From NCBI GenBank assembly GCA_963724385.1, contig CAVRUJ010000001.1, positions 1,116,001 to 1,180,000 of the forward strand: a stretch of DNA of 64,000 nucleotides. The letters run 5' to 3'. This document shows, in pieces, positions 27,069 through 35,282 of the stretch. Each line of letters begins with the position of its first letter. Position 1 is the first letter of the stretch. Made by a program: the position numbers and the translations under genes. The stretch is from DASXQK01 sp963724385 (GTDB lineage: Bacteria; Pseudomonadota; Alphaproteobacteria; Dongiales; Dongiaceae). A model generated the notes under the pieces. That model was not told the origin of the DNA. It made no database searches and saw only the letters and a program-made list of their open reading frames with translations.

Positions 27069-28007
27069 TTATGGTTTCACGGCGGCGGAGCCAGACTCTG
27101 GACCCGGCGCACCGCCGGGCACCCGTTCTTGACCCAAAGTCGCGGTCAACGCCGTTACCCCGGCCAGGCCGCCGAGCTGCATCGATTCGACCGCCGTGCT
27201 CGGCACGATTACGATCGTGGCGTTGTTTTTCTTTAATCCCTCGTAAAGCATGTTCATCGCCCGCAAATGAAAGGCGGTCGGATTGTTTGCGTAGGTCTTC
27301 GCCGCCTCCCCGAATTTCTCCGCGACCTGGCGCTCTGAATCGCCAAGGATGACGCGCGCTTGGCGTTCACGTTCCGCCTGCGCCTGCATCGACATTGCAT
27401 CCTCCAGAGCCGAAGGGATCAGCACATCCTTGACCTCCACCGAAATGACATTAATGCCCCAGGGCTCGGTCCGCACATCGATGATCTTCTGCAGCTCCTC
27501 GCTGATCTTTTCCCGGCCTTCCAGCATGTCAGAAAGCATGGTCTTGCCGATGACGTCGCGAAGCGCGGTCTGCGAGGCCCAATTGATGGCGCTGACGTAG
27601 TCGGCAACGTCGAGCGCCGCCTTCTTCGGGTCGACGACCTTCCAGAACAGTACGGCATCGACATCCACCGGCACGGTGTCCTTGGTGAGAGTCTTTTCCG
27701 CCTTGAACGAATTGGTGATTACGCGGGTGTCGATCCAATAGGCGACGGTCTCGATGATCGGAATGATGAAAAACAGGCCTGGACCTTCGAGGGAGCGGAA
27801 GCGGCCGAGCCGGAGCACCACGACCCGTTGCCACTGATCCGCAACCTTGATGGAGTATGAGACAATGTAGGCAATGACCACGGAAGCGACGGCGATCGAA
27901 ACGCTCTCGGTGTAGTTGGGAGGCGCAAAGGTCGAATAGGCGATGGCCAAGCCGATGCAGAGAATGACGACAAAGATCAATCCCGGAAGGGCGCTGGGTT
28001 TCCTCAT
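27069..28007 (-). CDS. Slipin (SPFH/band 7, stomatin-like) protein
   Basis: 312 residues. Two N-terminal membrane segments (about 7-28 and 35-55) precede a band-7 domain with QRVVVLRLGRF, GPGLFFIIPIIE, the TKDTVPVDVDAVLFWKV strand and a long helix rich in Ala, Glu and Arg (SALEDAMSMQAQAERERQ). Such proteins oligomerise in membrane microdomains and often act with NfeD proteases, but no nfeD gene is nearby. GGGGTGA is upstream of the ATG. Confidence 0.92.
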   Translation of the reverse strand: MRKPSALPGLIFVVILCIGLAIAYSTFAPPNYTESVSIAVASVVIAYIVSYSIKVADQWQRVVVLRLGRFRSLEGPGLFFIIPIIETVAYWIDTRVITNSFKAEKTLTKDTVPVDVDAVLFWKVVDPKKAALDVADYVSAINWASQTALRDVIGKTMLSDMLEGREKISEELQKIIDVRTEPWGINVISVEVKDVLIPSALEDAMSMQAQAERERQARVILGDSERQVAEKFGEAAKTYANNPTAFHLRAMNMLYEGLKKNNATIVIVPSTAVESMQLGGLAGVTALTATLGQERVPGGAPGPESGSAAVKP

Positions 28008-28334
28008 CTCGATTCACCCCTTTCACGTCGGTGTCGGTTCCAAAACATCGTGGCTCCCGGCGCAGCCATATCGTCGTTGGGTTGATGCCGCTCAATATTG
28101 ACGGGAAGGATAGCCGACCTTCCCACGACGGCTTCCAGTCGGGTAACGGCCTGAACCGATATTCTTTAGATGATCAAGGATCGAAATGAACGCTATCATT
28201 TTGCCGGGATGCCAGGAAGGCGAAAGACGGCTTTCGGAATTGTTCCGAGGCTGTTGTTGCCACATAGATAACAACAAAGATTGGTCTCCTCCGTGACCGA
28301 CTTTCGCGATGCCCGCGCGCAATCGATGCGCCAA
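28008..28334. other. Gap between the slipin and SRPBCC genes
   Basis: No supported gene. It contains the presumed slipin promoter region (AT-richer around 28130-28200) and, at its right end, the bases just downstream of the SRPBCC stop that are shared with the two degenerate copies. Confidence 0.5.
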
Positions 28335-28841
28335 TCATGTGCCTGGCTTCGCCAGAGCCTCGCAAACGGTCTTGAGGGCCCTCAAGGTTCGTTCGGTGCG
28401 CTGCCGGGCAAACCAGGCCCCGGCTACTCCAGACGCCCGTGCCGTTATGGTGAACGCAAGCCGCGTCCCGTTGCCGGATTCGGTCAATTCGCCGCTCTCT
28501 TCGGCTGACCTTCCGCCCGATACGACCCGGCACTGGTATCTTCGATAAGGCTCATAAACATCGTAGCGCCAGACCTGCTCCATGGGCATTCCACCCAGGC
28601 CCTTGGGCGTCGCCTTGACCCTGATTGTCAGAGGCGACTCGCTGACCCTTTCGACCGATTCAATCTCGATGAGAGGACGCCAGCCGTTGTTCCCGCATGC
28701 GACAACCCACTGTTCCCAGACGATTTTGGGCGGCGCATCGACCAGGATTTCGAATGTCGCTCGCTGCCGTCCTATGAGGAGATAAAGCACGACCAGGACA
28801 GCGCCCGCTGCCAGCCCCAGGAAGGCAATGGGACTGATCAC
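28335..28841 (-). CDS. Membrane-anchored SRPBCC-like protein, intact copy
   Basis: 168 residues. One N-terminal transmembrane helix (about 4-23) is followed by a START/SRPBCC-type pattern: ATFEILVDAPPKIVWEQWV, two central strands and a long C-terminal helix (QRTERTLRALKTVCEALA). Such folds bind hydrophobic ligands; function unknown. GTG start, AGAGG just upstream. Its last 35-60 codons occur again at 25209-25401 and 24083-24184. Confidence 0.75.
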   Translation of the reverse strand: MISPIAFLGLAAGAVLVVLYLLIGRQRATFEILVDAPPKIVWEQWVVACGNNGWRPLIEIESVERVSESPLTIRVKATPKGLGGMPMEQVWRYDVYEPYRRYQCRVVSGGRSAEESGELTESGNGTRLAFTITARASGVAGAWFARQRTERTLRALKTVCEALAKPGT

Positions 28842-29056
28842 CGGGCCTCTGCCCTCAGCGGCTTTGAAAGGCTTGGCCTACGCCTTTCCATTCCGAACCT
28901 GGCGATGACGATGGGCGGCTCTGGGCCATGGTAGGATTGAGCCATGGGACGGACAGCCAGAGCAATCCCTGGCCCCGCGCCAGTCACGGCCGTGGGTCTT
29001 GCTCACGTCGCACGGGCAACGCTTCCCCATCCAGGTTCGAGAAGGAGGAATTCAGA

Positions 29057-29572
29057 ATGCCATTGGTTCCAGATGCTTCCGCCTTCCAGGAAAGGCTCTC
29101 GGGCCTCCCGATAGCGCAATACCAGGCCGGCGAAAATGTGCTCAAGGCCGGTTCGTCGACAGGAAAGCTGCTCGTGCTCAAAAGCGGCGCGGTGGAAGTG
29201 GTCAAGGACGGAGAGCAGATCGCCAAGGTCTCGGCGCCGGATTCGGTGTTCGGCGAGCTCGCGGCTCTCTTGAACCAGCCTCATTCGGCGGACGTTCAGG
29301 CGTTGGAGCAGTCGGAATTCTACATGGCCGATGCCCCGACGGTGCTTGCCAAGGATTCGACCGTCACCCTCTACGTTGCCGCGATCCTTGCGCAGCGCCT
29401 CGACGGCGCCAACCGTGCCTTGGTCGAGGTCAGACGCCAGCTCCATGCCGGGGAGTCCCGCCGCATGATCGGCAAGACGATCGAGAAGGTGCAGGGACTG
29501 CTGAGTTCCGGGGGCGATGCCAGCCTGATGTACTCCGGCTACCCTTACGATCCGTTCGCCGGGAACTATTGA
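29057..29572 (+). CDS. Cyclic-nucleotide-binding-domain protein
   Basis: 171 residues. Residues about 15-110 form a CNB domain (AGENVLKAGSSTGKLLVLKS, then DSVFGELAALLNQPHSADVQ with the phosphate-binding-cassette pattern GELA). The rest is a helix with an Arg-rich stretch and no DNA-binding domain, so it is not a full Crp/Fnr regulator. The start has GGAGG 10 nt upstream (ATG 29057); an upstream extension reads as low-complexity. Ligand (cAMP, cGMP or none) cannot be decided. Confidence 0.8.
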   Translation: MPLVPDASAFQERLSGLPIAQYQAGENVLKAGSSTGKLLVLKSGAVEVVKDGEQIAKVSAPDSVFGELAALLNQPHSADVQALEQSEFYMADAPTVLAKDSTVTLYVAAILAQRLDGANRALVEVRRQLHAGESRRMIGKTIEKVQGLLSSGGDASLMYSGYPYDPFAGNY

Positions 29573-29780
29573 CTGACCGACCCGGAGCGGACGCGTCCCG
29601 TCGTCGAAAAAAAGGCCCCGCATGCCGCCTGTCGCCAGCCTGCCGGCTGCGTTCCATCCCGGCTTGTGGCAGGATCAACCCCAGGGTGGGACGGGAACGG
29701 CGAGGCAAGGGTTTCGGTTCGGCCTATAGGGCAAGAGCCCACGGGCCCCGCTGCACGGATCAAACGGGAGGAGGCAGGAC

Positions 29781-30083
29781 ATGAATTTACGATTTGTCAT
29801 TTTGCGATTCACAGCCGCATGCGGGCTCCTGGCGTCTCTTGTCGCGCCGGCTTGGGCGGACAACCAAAGCCTTTACACCGATCTCGTGGCGGCCGGATAT
29901 GAGGTCAAGAGCGTGGTCTTCCTCGACCCGCAATTCACCACTCGGTACGGGGCCAAATACGATATGACCGATACGGTGGTAATTACCCTGCAGAACGGTC
30001 ACTCGACCGCGGCGTGCTTTTGGTATGCATCCGTGTGGATCAACCAGGATCTCGCCCAGCGCAAATGCGCCGTGTTCAAGTAG
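29781..30083 (+). CDS. Small secreted periplasmic protein
   Basis: 100 residues with a clear Sec signal peptide (residues about 1-26, cleavage after the AWA motif) and a mature part containing two cysteines (Cys79 and Cys96) that could form a disulfide. GGAGGAGG lies close upstream of the ATG. Alpha/beta pattern (VKSVVFLDPQFTTRYG, then TVVITLQNGHSTAACFWY) with no family recognised. Confidence 0.8.
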   Translation: MNLRFVILRFTAACGLLASLVAPAWADNQSLYTDLVAAGYEVKSVVFLDPQFTTRYGAKYDMTDTVVITLQNGHSTAACFWYASVWINQDLAQRKCAVFK

Positions 30084-30222
30084 AGCGAGCCGCGGCCGCC
30101 CCTCGCCAGTACGAGACGATGCCCTCTCCGGTTGCTCGTGATAAGCTTGCCCGCCGGTCCGATGAAGGAATTGGGCGGCTGGATGCATCGAAGCAAGGGG
30201 CAATCACCGGGGAGGGAGCGTC

Positions 30223-30495
30223 ATGGGCATGATCGTGGTTCATCACAAGGTCAAGGATTTCGCTGCCTGGAAGCTGGCGTTCGACAAGCATGCGCCGGCC
30301 CGGAAGGCGGCCGGACTCAGCAAGGCGCATGTGCTCCGGGCCGTAGAGGATCCCAACGCCGTTACCGTGCTGCTGGACTTCGCGGACGCGGCCAAGGCGA
30401 AGGCCTTCAGCGCCTCGCCCGACCTCAAGGCCGCCATGAAGTCGGCAGGCGTGGTCGGGAAGCCGCAGATTCACGTTCTGAACAAGGCGACCTAG
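30223..30495 (+). CDS. Dimeric alpha/beta-barrel (ferredoxin-like) small protein
   Basis: 90 residues with the beta-alpha-beta layout of ABM/EthD-type proteins: MIVVHHKVKDFAAWKLAFDK, then VTVLLDFADAAKAKAF. Family members act as small cyclases, monooxygenases or unknown binding proteins. GGGAGGGAG upstream. The channel-like gene begins 18 nt after its stop and may share its transcript. Confidence 0.75.
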   Translation: MGMIVVHHKVKDFAAWKLAFDKHAPARKAAGLSKAHVLRAVEDPNAVTVLLDFADAAKAKAFSASPDLKAAMKSAGVVGKPQIHVLNKAT

Positions 30496-30513
30496 AAGCC
30501 CTCCCGGTTAACA

Positions 30514-31608
30514 ATGCTCATGGCGAGACTGTTCGGCAGGAGCATTGCCGTGTTCCTGTTGGCGATGGCGGTCATCCCGGCGGCGGCAGCGCAAAATCCG
30601 CCGCCGGTCGTCAACGCCGTCGTCGGCGTAGAGCCTCCCTTCGTCATCCAGGACGGGGACAGGATTACGGGATTCAGCATCGACCTCTGGAATGCGGTCG
30701 CCGCGAAGCTGGGCGTGCAGACGAACTACCAGATCGTGCCGGACGTCGCCGCGGAGTACCAGGCGATGCTGTCCAAAAAGGCCGACGTGGTGGTCGCACC
30801 GGCGGTCTACACGAAGCAACTCGATGAGGAATTCGATTTTTCCCACCCCGTCCTCAATGCCGGGTTCCTGGTGACGGTGCCGGACAGGGGCGGAATGGCG
30901 GCGCCCAATCCCCTGCTGGATCTGGTCCATCTGATCTTTTCCCAGGCGCTCCTGGTCTGGCTTGGCATCGGACTCGTCCTGATCCTCATCCCGGCGCATA
31001 TGTTCTGGCTGCTCGACCGCGGAAGCGAGGATCGCATCAGCCCGGACAAGCGCTATTTCCCGGGCATCTTTCACGCCATGCTCTGGACCTCCACGGCGCT
31101 GGTATCCCAGGTCCAGTTTCTGCCCAGGCAACGGATCGCGCGGGTGCTGGCCATCGTCTGGATGTTCGTCGGCGTCGTCTTCATCGCGGTCTATACGGCC
31201 CAGATAACGGCCACCCTGACCGTCCAGCAATTCCACGGGGCGATCAACGGACCGGAGGACTTGCCGGGCAAACGCGTCGCCGCCCTGGCAGGCAGCCATG
31301 CCGTCTTCCATCTGCGCGAGCTGAAGGCGGTCGTACGCGAGTATCCGAGCCTGGATGAAGTGTTCGGCGCTCTTCTGGCCGGGAAAGTGGACGCGGCTTT
31401 CACCAACGGGCCGATCGCACGCTATTACGTGACCCATGAAGGAATGGGCAAGGTGAGGACGGTGGGCGACGAATACCATCGGGAGGATTTCGGCTTCCTT
31501 CTCCAGCTCGAGAGCCCACTGCGCCGGCGGGTTGACGATGCCTTGATCGACCTCCACGAAAGCGGCACTTACGATCAGCTCTTCAACAAGTGGTTCGGCG
31601 GCTCCTGA
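30514..31608 (+). CDS. Prokaryotic ionotropic glutamate receptor-like channel
   Basis: 364 residues. A signal peptide (1-26) precedes lobe 1 of a type-3 solute-binding domain (27-130), then a first membrane helix (about 139-165), a pore-like segment (about 182-203, FHAMLWTSTALVSQVQF) and a second helix (about 207-230) continuing into YTAQITATLT (227-236), which resembles the iGluR SYTANLAAF motif, then lobe 2 (240-364). The pore lacks a TVGYG filter. By eye, the ligand arginine of eukaryotic iGluRs (in TLVREE) aligns with Leu103 in TKQLDEE, so the ligand is probably not a standard amino acid. Ligand and ion selectivity unknown. Confidence 0.8.
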   Translation: MLMARLFGRSIAVFLLAMAVIPAAAAQNPPPVVNAVVGVEPPFVIQDGDRITGFSIDLWNAVAAKLGVQTNYQIVPDVAAEYQAMLSKKADVVVAPAVYTKQLDEEFDFSHPVLNAGFLVTVPDRGGMAAPNPLLDLVHLIFSQALLVWLGIGLVLILIPAHMFWLLDRGSEDRISPDKRYFPGIFHAMLWTSTALVSQVQFLPRQRIARVLAIVWMFVGVVFIAVYTAQITATLTVQQFHGAINGPEDLPGKRVAALAGSHAVFHLRELKAVVREYPSLDEVFGALLAGKVDAAFTNGPIARYYVTHEGMGKVRTVGDEYHREDFGFLLQLESPLRRRVDDALIDLHESGTYDQLFNKWFGGS

Positions 31609-31656
31609 GCCGCCGGCCCGGCCGCACAGCAGTATCGTCGGCGACGGCCGGCAGCG

Positions 31657-33504
31657 TCAGCGTGCCGCCCGGCTGCGGAGGCGGGCGCGGTGGCTCCGCA
31701 GAATCCTTTGCAGCACCCTGAGAGCGAGGTCTTCCGCGGTCTTGCCTCGGGTCATGTTGCGGTCATGGCGGCGCACCAGCAGCGATATCTGCTCGAGACG
31801 TTCGATGTCCAGGCCGGCCGCCCGAGCCCGATAGAACCACTCCACGTCCTCTCCGAACGTCATCCCCTCGTCCAGCATGCCCACCCTGTCGAAGGCGGTG
31901 CGCCGATAGAGACCGGCGCCCAGATAGTTGGGAAAGACGTCCCGCGGGCTGCCGAAAAATTCGTAGCGCCCCGCATCCGGCATCTGCCGCATGATCTGCG
32001 CATAGCCCTGCACGACATCCCGCCCGGGTTTGCCCGATAACGCATCGACCATCAGGTTCAGGTTATCCGGCGGCCACAGGTCGTCGACGTCGAGGAAGGC
32101 GATCAGCTCGCCCTTGGCCGCCAGGATGCCGCGATTGCGGGCCGCCGCCGGGCCGGAGGGTTCCTGCCTGATGTATCTGATCGCCGCGGGCAGGCGGCGA
32201 AGTACGTCCTGGATATCGTCGGTCGATCCGTCGTCGACCACGATGATCTCGATGCCGGGGTAATTCTGGGCCTGGATGCTGGCCACCGCGTCGGCCAGGA
32301 AACTGGCGCCATTGCGCACCGGAATGATCGCGCTGACCATGGGCCGATCCGTCTTGGCTGCCGCGGGCGCGGGCCGCGCCAGGGCGGCGATCGCCGCTGG
32401 GGGAAGCGCCAGAAATGCCTCGATCGCATTTGGAATGGCGGCAAGCTCGGAACCGAGCTCCATGGTCAGGCCCGGAAGGCCGGCGACGAGCCGCTCGATG
32501 AATGCCATCGTGTGGTGCCCGACATGGGGCAGCTGCGTCATCGTCGTGAAGCCGGCGGCGCGTTCCAGCACGGCTGCTGGGGCCGGCGAAAATCTCGTCG
32601 CCGGCCGGTCGACGATGCCTGGCGTCACGATGGCCTTCAGGGTCAGGACCCGCACGAGCTGACGGCCCATGGCGGGATGGAGGTACATCACCGCCTTTTC
32701 CCCTTCCGGGCTGCCGTGGCTCCTGGCCAGGCCGGTAAAACGCGGGAATCGCCTCATCTGGTCCCAGTTGAGCTTGGCCGTGCTGTAAAGGCTATGCACA
32801 CGGGGAACGGGACTGAGCTCGACGACGAGGTAGTCGTCGCCGACGTAGTCCAGACCGGCATCCAGGCAGGCGAGTGCCGTGGTCGACTTGCCGAGCCCGC
32901 CCTTGCCGGTGATCAGTACCCCTTCGCCATCCCGGCCGACGGCCGCGCCGTGCAGGAGTTGGAAGCCCCTCGTCTCCATCCACCAGTGGAAGAGGTTGCG
33001 CAAGGGAGAAGCCTTCGCCCAATAAGGCAAGATGCTCGCGGTCTGGGTCCAATAAATGCCGGTCGCGGACTCGGTGTCCATCAGGACCACCGCGGCCTCG
33101 GCCTGGAGGAATCCGCTTTTGAACCTGCGGCTCGCCATGCCCCAGATGTCGCCCCGGCCCGAGAAATGCTCCCTGGGGCAGACGGGCGGGACCATGGCGA
33201 CGCCCGTCGATTCGCTGTCCCAGACGTGGAATACGGCATCGGCGCGGGATCTGGCCGGAACCTCGAGATGCGCCAGTGCCGGTACGAAGCATTCGATCAG
33301 ACGGTCGCCGGCAAAGCAGATGCGCAGCGTGGCTCCCGCCACTTCGAACCAGCGTTCGATGACGCCTGCCTTCGCCTGCGCCGCCAGGGCGCGGTCCAGC
33401 GACGCCTCGAAGAAGGCCCGCTGTTCGTCCTCCGACATCAGGGGGACATCGGACAACTGCCGGGCTTCGAACCGCCCGAGGCCCTCCTCGGCGACCGGCT
33501 TCAT
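31657..33504 (-). CDS. HPr-kinase-like domain fused to a GT2 glycosyltransferase
   Basis: 615 residues from ATG 33504. Residues about 40-180 are an HprK-type N-lobe; the P-loop GKGGLGKST is at 200-208 and the acidic pair in YVGDDYLVVE at 223-224. Residues about 388-600 form a GT2 domain with VSAIIPVRNGAS, VDDGSTDD (423-430) and LDVDDLW (471-477). The kinase part resembles HprK-related proteins linked to PqqD-type chaperones; the downstream PqqD-like gene fits that link. The start is uncertain: there is no strong ribosome site and the frame stays open upstream. Substrate of either domain unknown. Confidence 0.8.
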   Translation of the reverse strand: MKPVAEEGLGRFEARQLSDVPLMSEDEQRAFFEASLDRALAAQAKAGVIERWFEVAGATLRICFAGDRLIECFVPALAHLEVPARSRADAVFHVWDSESTGVAMVPPVCPREHFSGRGDIWGMASRRFKSGFLQAEAAVVLMDTESATGIYWTQTASILPYWAKASPLRNLFHWWMETRGFQLLHGAAVGRDGEGVLITGKGGLGKSTTALACLDAGLDYVGDDYLVVELSPVPRVHSLYSTAKLNWDQMRRFPRFTGLARSHGSPEGEKAVMYLHPAMGRQLVRVLTLKAIVTPGIVDRPATRFSPAPAAVLERAAGFTTMTQLPHVGHHTMAFIERLVAGLPGLTMELGSELAAIPNAIEAFLALPPAAIAALARPAPAAAKTDRPMVSAIIPVRNGASFLADAVASIQAQNYPGIEIIVVDDGSTDDIQDVLRRLPAAIRYIRQEPSGPAAARNRGILAAKGELIAFLDVDDLWPPDNLNLMVDALSGKPGRDVVQGYAQIMRQMPDAGRYEFFGSPRDVFPNYLGAGLYRRTAFDRVGMLDEGMTFGEDVEWFYRARAAGLDIERLEQISLLVRRHDRNMTRGKTAEDLALRVLQRILRSHRARLRSRAAR

Positions 33505-33592
33505 CAAGGGACGACCTGCGCGATCGATCGGGATCGGTGCCCCGCCGGACTGATCGCCAAGGCCGCCGGCGCTTCGCCGCGGCCCAGCAGGT

Positions 33593-34009
33593 TCACGGCT
33601 CTGTGCCGCTGCGCTTGGGTACGGGCCAGCCGGCCTCTTCCTCCACATCGTGGATTGGGTCCAGCAGCAATAGATCGCGCATGTCGGTGTAGACGTTGAG
33701 GATGGGCGGCGCGAATTCGGCACCGCCGTTTGCCGATGGCCCGGAGGGATGCGCCGGAGGCGGGTCTTCACCCGCTTCGGCCTCTCGAATGAGGGCATGG
33801 GTCAGGAGATCGGCGATGAAGGAATCGAGGGCTCGCGACATTTCCGCCGAAGGCTGGTCGAACCGCGCCGCCAGCAAATCGAGCATCTGGCTGCGGCTCC
33901 GGCCCTCGCCAATCCATTGCCAGATCAGGCATCCGAGGCCCTCGGCGCTGAAATAGTCGCCGCTGACCTGATGCATCATGATGGCCTCGCCATCGATGAT
34001 CTCGCTCAC
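33593..34009 (-). CDS. PqqD-like RiPP-recognition protein, 5' end probably damaged
   Basis: 138 residues from GTG 34009. VSEIIDGEAIMMHQ, SGDYFSAEGLGCLIWQWI and the helical part are the PqqD (RRE) pattern; the C-terminal tail carries a TDMRDLLLLDPIHDVEEEAG stretch. The only in-frame ATG (34045) is followed by AAT and then TGA, so a natural longer start would be stopped at codon 3; the codons between TGA and GTG (RYRIETGAVV) look like the normal N-terminus. Either GTG is used, or the gene carries a nonsense change or sequence error. Adjacent to the HprK-GT2 gene. Confidence 0.65.
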   Translation of the reverse strand: MSEIIDGEAIMMHQVSGDYFSAEGLGCLIWQWIGEGRSRSQMLDLLAARFDQPSAEMSRALDSFIADLLTHALIREAEAGEDPPPAHPSGPSANGGAEFAPPILNVYTDMRDLLLLDPIHDVEEEAGWPVPKRSGTEP

Positions 34010-34207
34010 AACGGCGCCGGTTTCGATCCTGTACCGTCAATTCATGCTTCGGGCTGGTCCTGCGTCATATGCCATTGATCCGCCAAGACCTTCCTGGGCG
34101 GTTCGGCAGACCCCTCCATAGGAGCCATTTTGGCATTGAGCGACCGGCGGCGCAAATGGCCACGGCGCCGGTCGAAAGAAGGGGCAGCGGAATTACGACC
34201 AAAGCGC

Positions 34208-35221
34208 TTACCTGGCACTCAAGGAACCAAAGAGGTGGCGCATGAAACTGCGCAAAGGTCTCGACAGTGCGCGGACCTGGAGTCGAGTGGTGAATCGCCC
34301 AATGGTGGAAAGGCCATCGGCTTTCCTGCCGCCGATTGCTGTGCCATTCCCAACAATGCCGCAAAGGCGGTAAATGCCCCAGGCGCTGACCGCTTCTGTC
34401 ATTTCGAGGAATTTCGGCCGCAATGGCTCGGATTTCCACGCCAGAAGCTTGCCGTATTCTCGCTCATCAGCCGCAAGGCGCTGGAGGTGGTCGGCCAAGT
34501 CCGCGGGGCCATCGAAGTCGGCGACGTTGATGAAGCAATCCTTGCCGGGCGCAAATTCGGCGATATTCGGAGCGCCCAGATAGACGGGAACCGAGCCGGC
34601 GATCAACGGCTGGAAAAACTTCTCCGTTACATAGTCCGTAGCGATCGAATTTTCGAAGGCCAGGGTAAATTTGTAGCGCGCGATGGTTTGCAGCTTGGAT
34701 TTGATTCCCCTGTCCGGTTCCGGCAGTCGCCGGGTGTTCAGGATCTTGCCGTAGGAGTCCACGCGAATGTGCTTCATGAGCGCGCGGACATATCCGATTC
34801 GGCCGCTAGCGTCGAAATCGCTCGATTGAAAATAGGCCAGCGGCACGGCTTCCGTCTTTTCCAGCGGAGGCGAGCGCAGAAGCTTCACCATGCCGGGATT
34901 GAAATAGGGCACCCACACCGTGGCATCGCGCCAGTAACCCATGGTGATATCGAATTGTCGCATGAACTCCCGGTCGGCAAGATCCGGGTAATTGACACTG
35001 CTCTCCATGCTGAACACCGCCCAGCGCTGGCCCGGATATCGCTTCGGGAACTCTTGTCCTTGCATGGTCGGAAGATGGAAGAGCACGACATCCGCTTCGG
35101 GCAAGCGCCGGCGATCGGTCGTGAAACGGCAGACAGTCTCGCAGTTGAGCCCGAACACGCTGGGCCACCCTCCGAAGAAGGTGCTGTAGAACAAGATCAA
35201 TGGGCCGGTGCGAAACGACAT
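34208..35221 (-). CDS. GT10 alpha-1,3/4-fucosyltransferase-like protein
   Basis: 337 residues from ATG 35221. The C-terminal half has the GT10 signature: YKFTLAFENSIATDYVTEKF (183-202) then FQPLIAGSVPVYLGAPNI, with the FEN and YVTEKF residues that bind GDP-fucose. The N-terminal half is a Rossmann-like acceptor domain. Likely adds fucose or a related deoxysugar to a surface glycan. A longer start at 35341 overlaps the ABC permease and is less likely. The about 200 bp between it and the PqqD-like gene hold only a 28-codon frame. Confidence 0.85.
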   Translation of the reverse strand: MSFRTGPLILFYSTFFGGWPSVFGLNCETVCRFTTDRRRLPEADVVLFHLPTMQGQEFPKRYPGQRWAVFSMESSVNYPDLADREFMRQFDITMGYWRDATVWVPYFNPGMVKLLRSPPLEKTEAVPLAYFQSSDFDASGRIGYVRALMKHIRVDSYGKILNTRRLPEPDRGIKSKLQTIARYKFTLAFENSIATDYVTEKFFQPLIAGSVPVYLGAPNIAEFAPGKDCFINVADFDGPADLADHLQRLAADEREYGKLLAWKSEPLRPKFLEMTEAVSAWGIYRLCGIVGNGTAIGGRKADGLSTIGRFTTRLQVRALSRPLRSFMRHLFGSLSAR

Positions 35222-35282
35222 ATGCCGAATGAGATCATAGTCCGGGAGGCCGATGCGAGCGGGTTGATGAGGGCCGCCCCGT

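Noticed and set aside
26803..27132. 109-residue plus-strand frame and its minus-strand counterpart in the GlsB-slipin gap
   Set aside because: Low-complexity composition, no ribosome site and no recognisable family.
32512..33699. 395-residue plus-strand frame opposite the HprK-GT2 gene
   Set aside because: Antisense shadow; no motifs.
31657..35221. Lasso-peptide or other complete RiPP biosynthetic cluster
   Set aside because: PqqD-like and kinase proteins are present, but no leader peptidase, cyclase, radical SAM enzyme or convincing precursor is visible.
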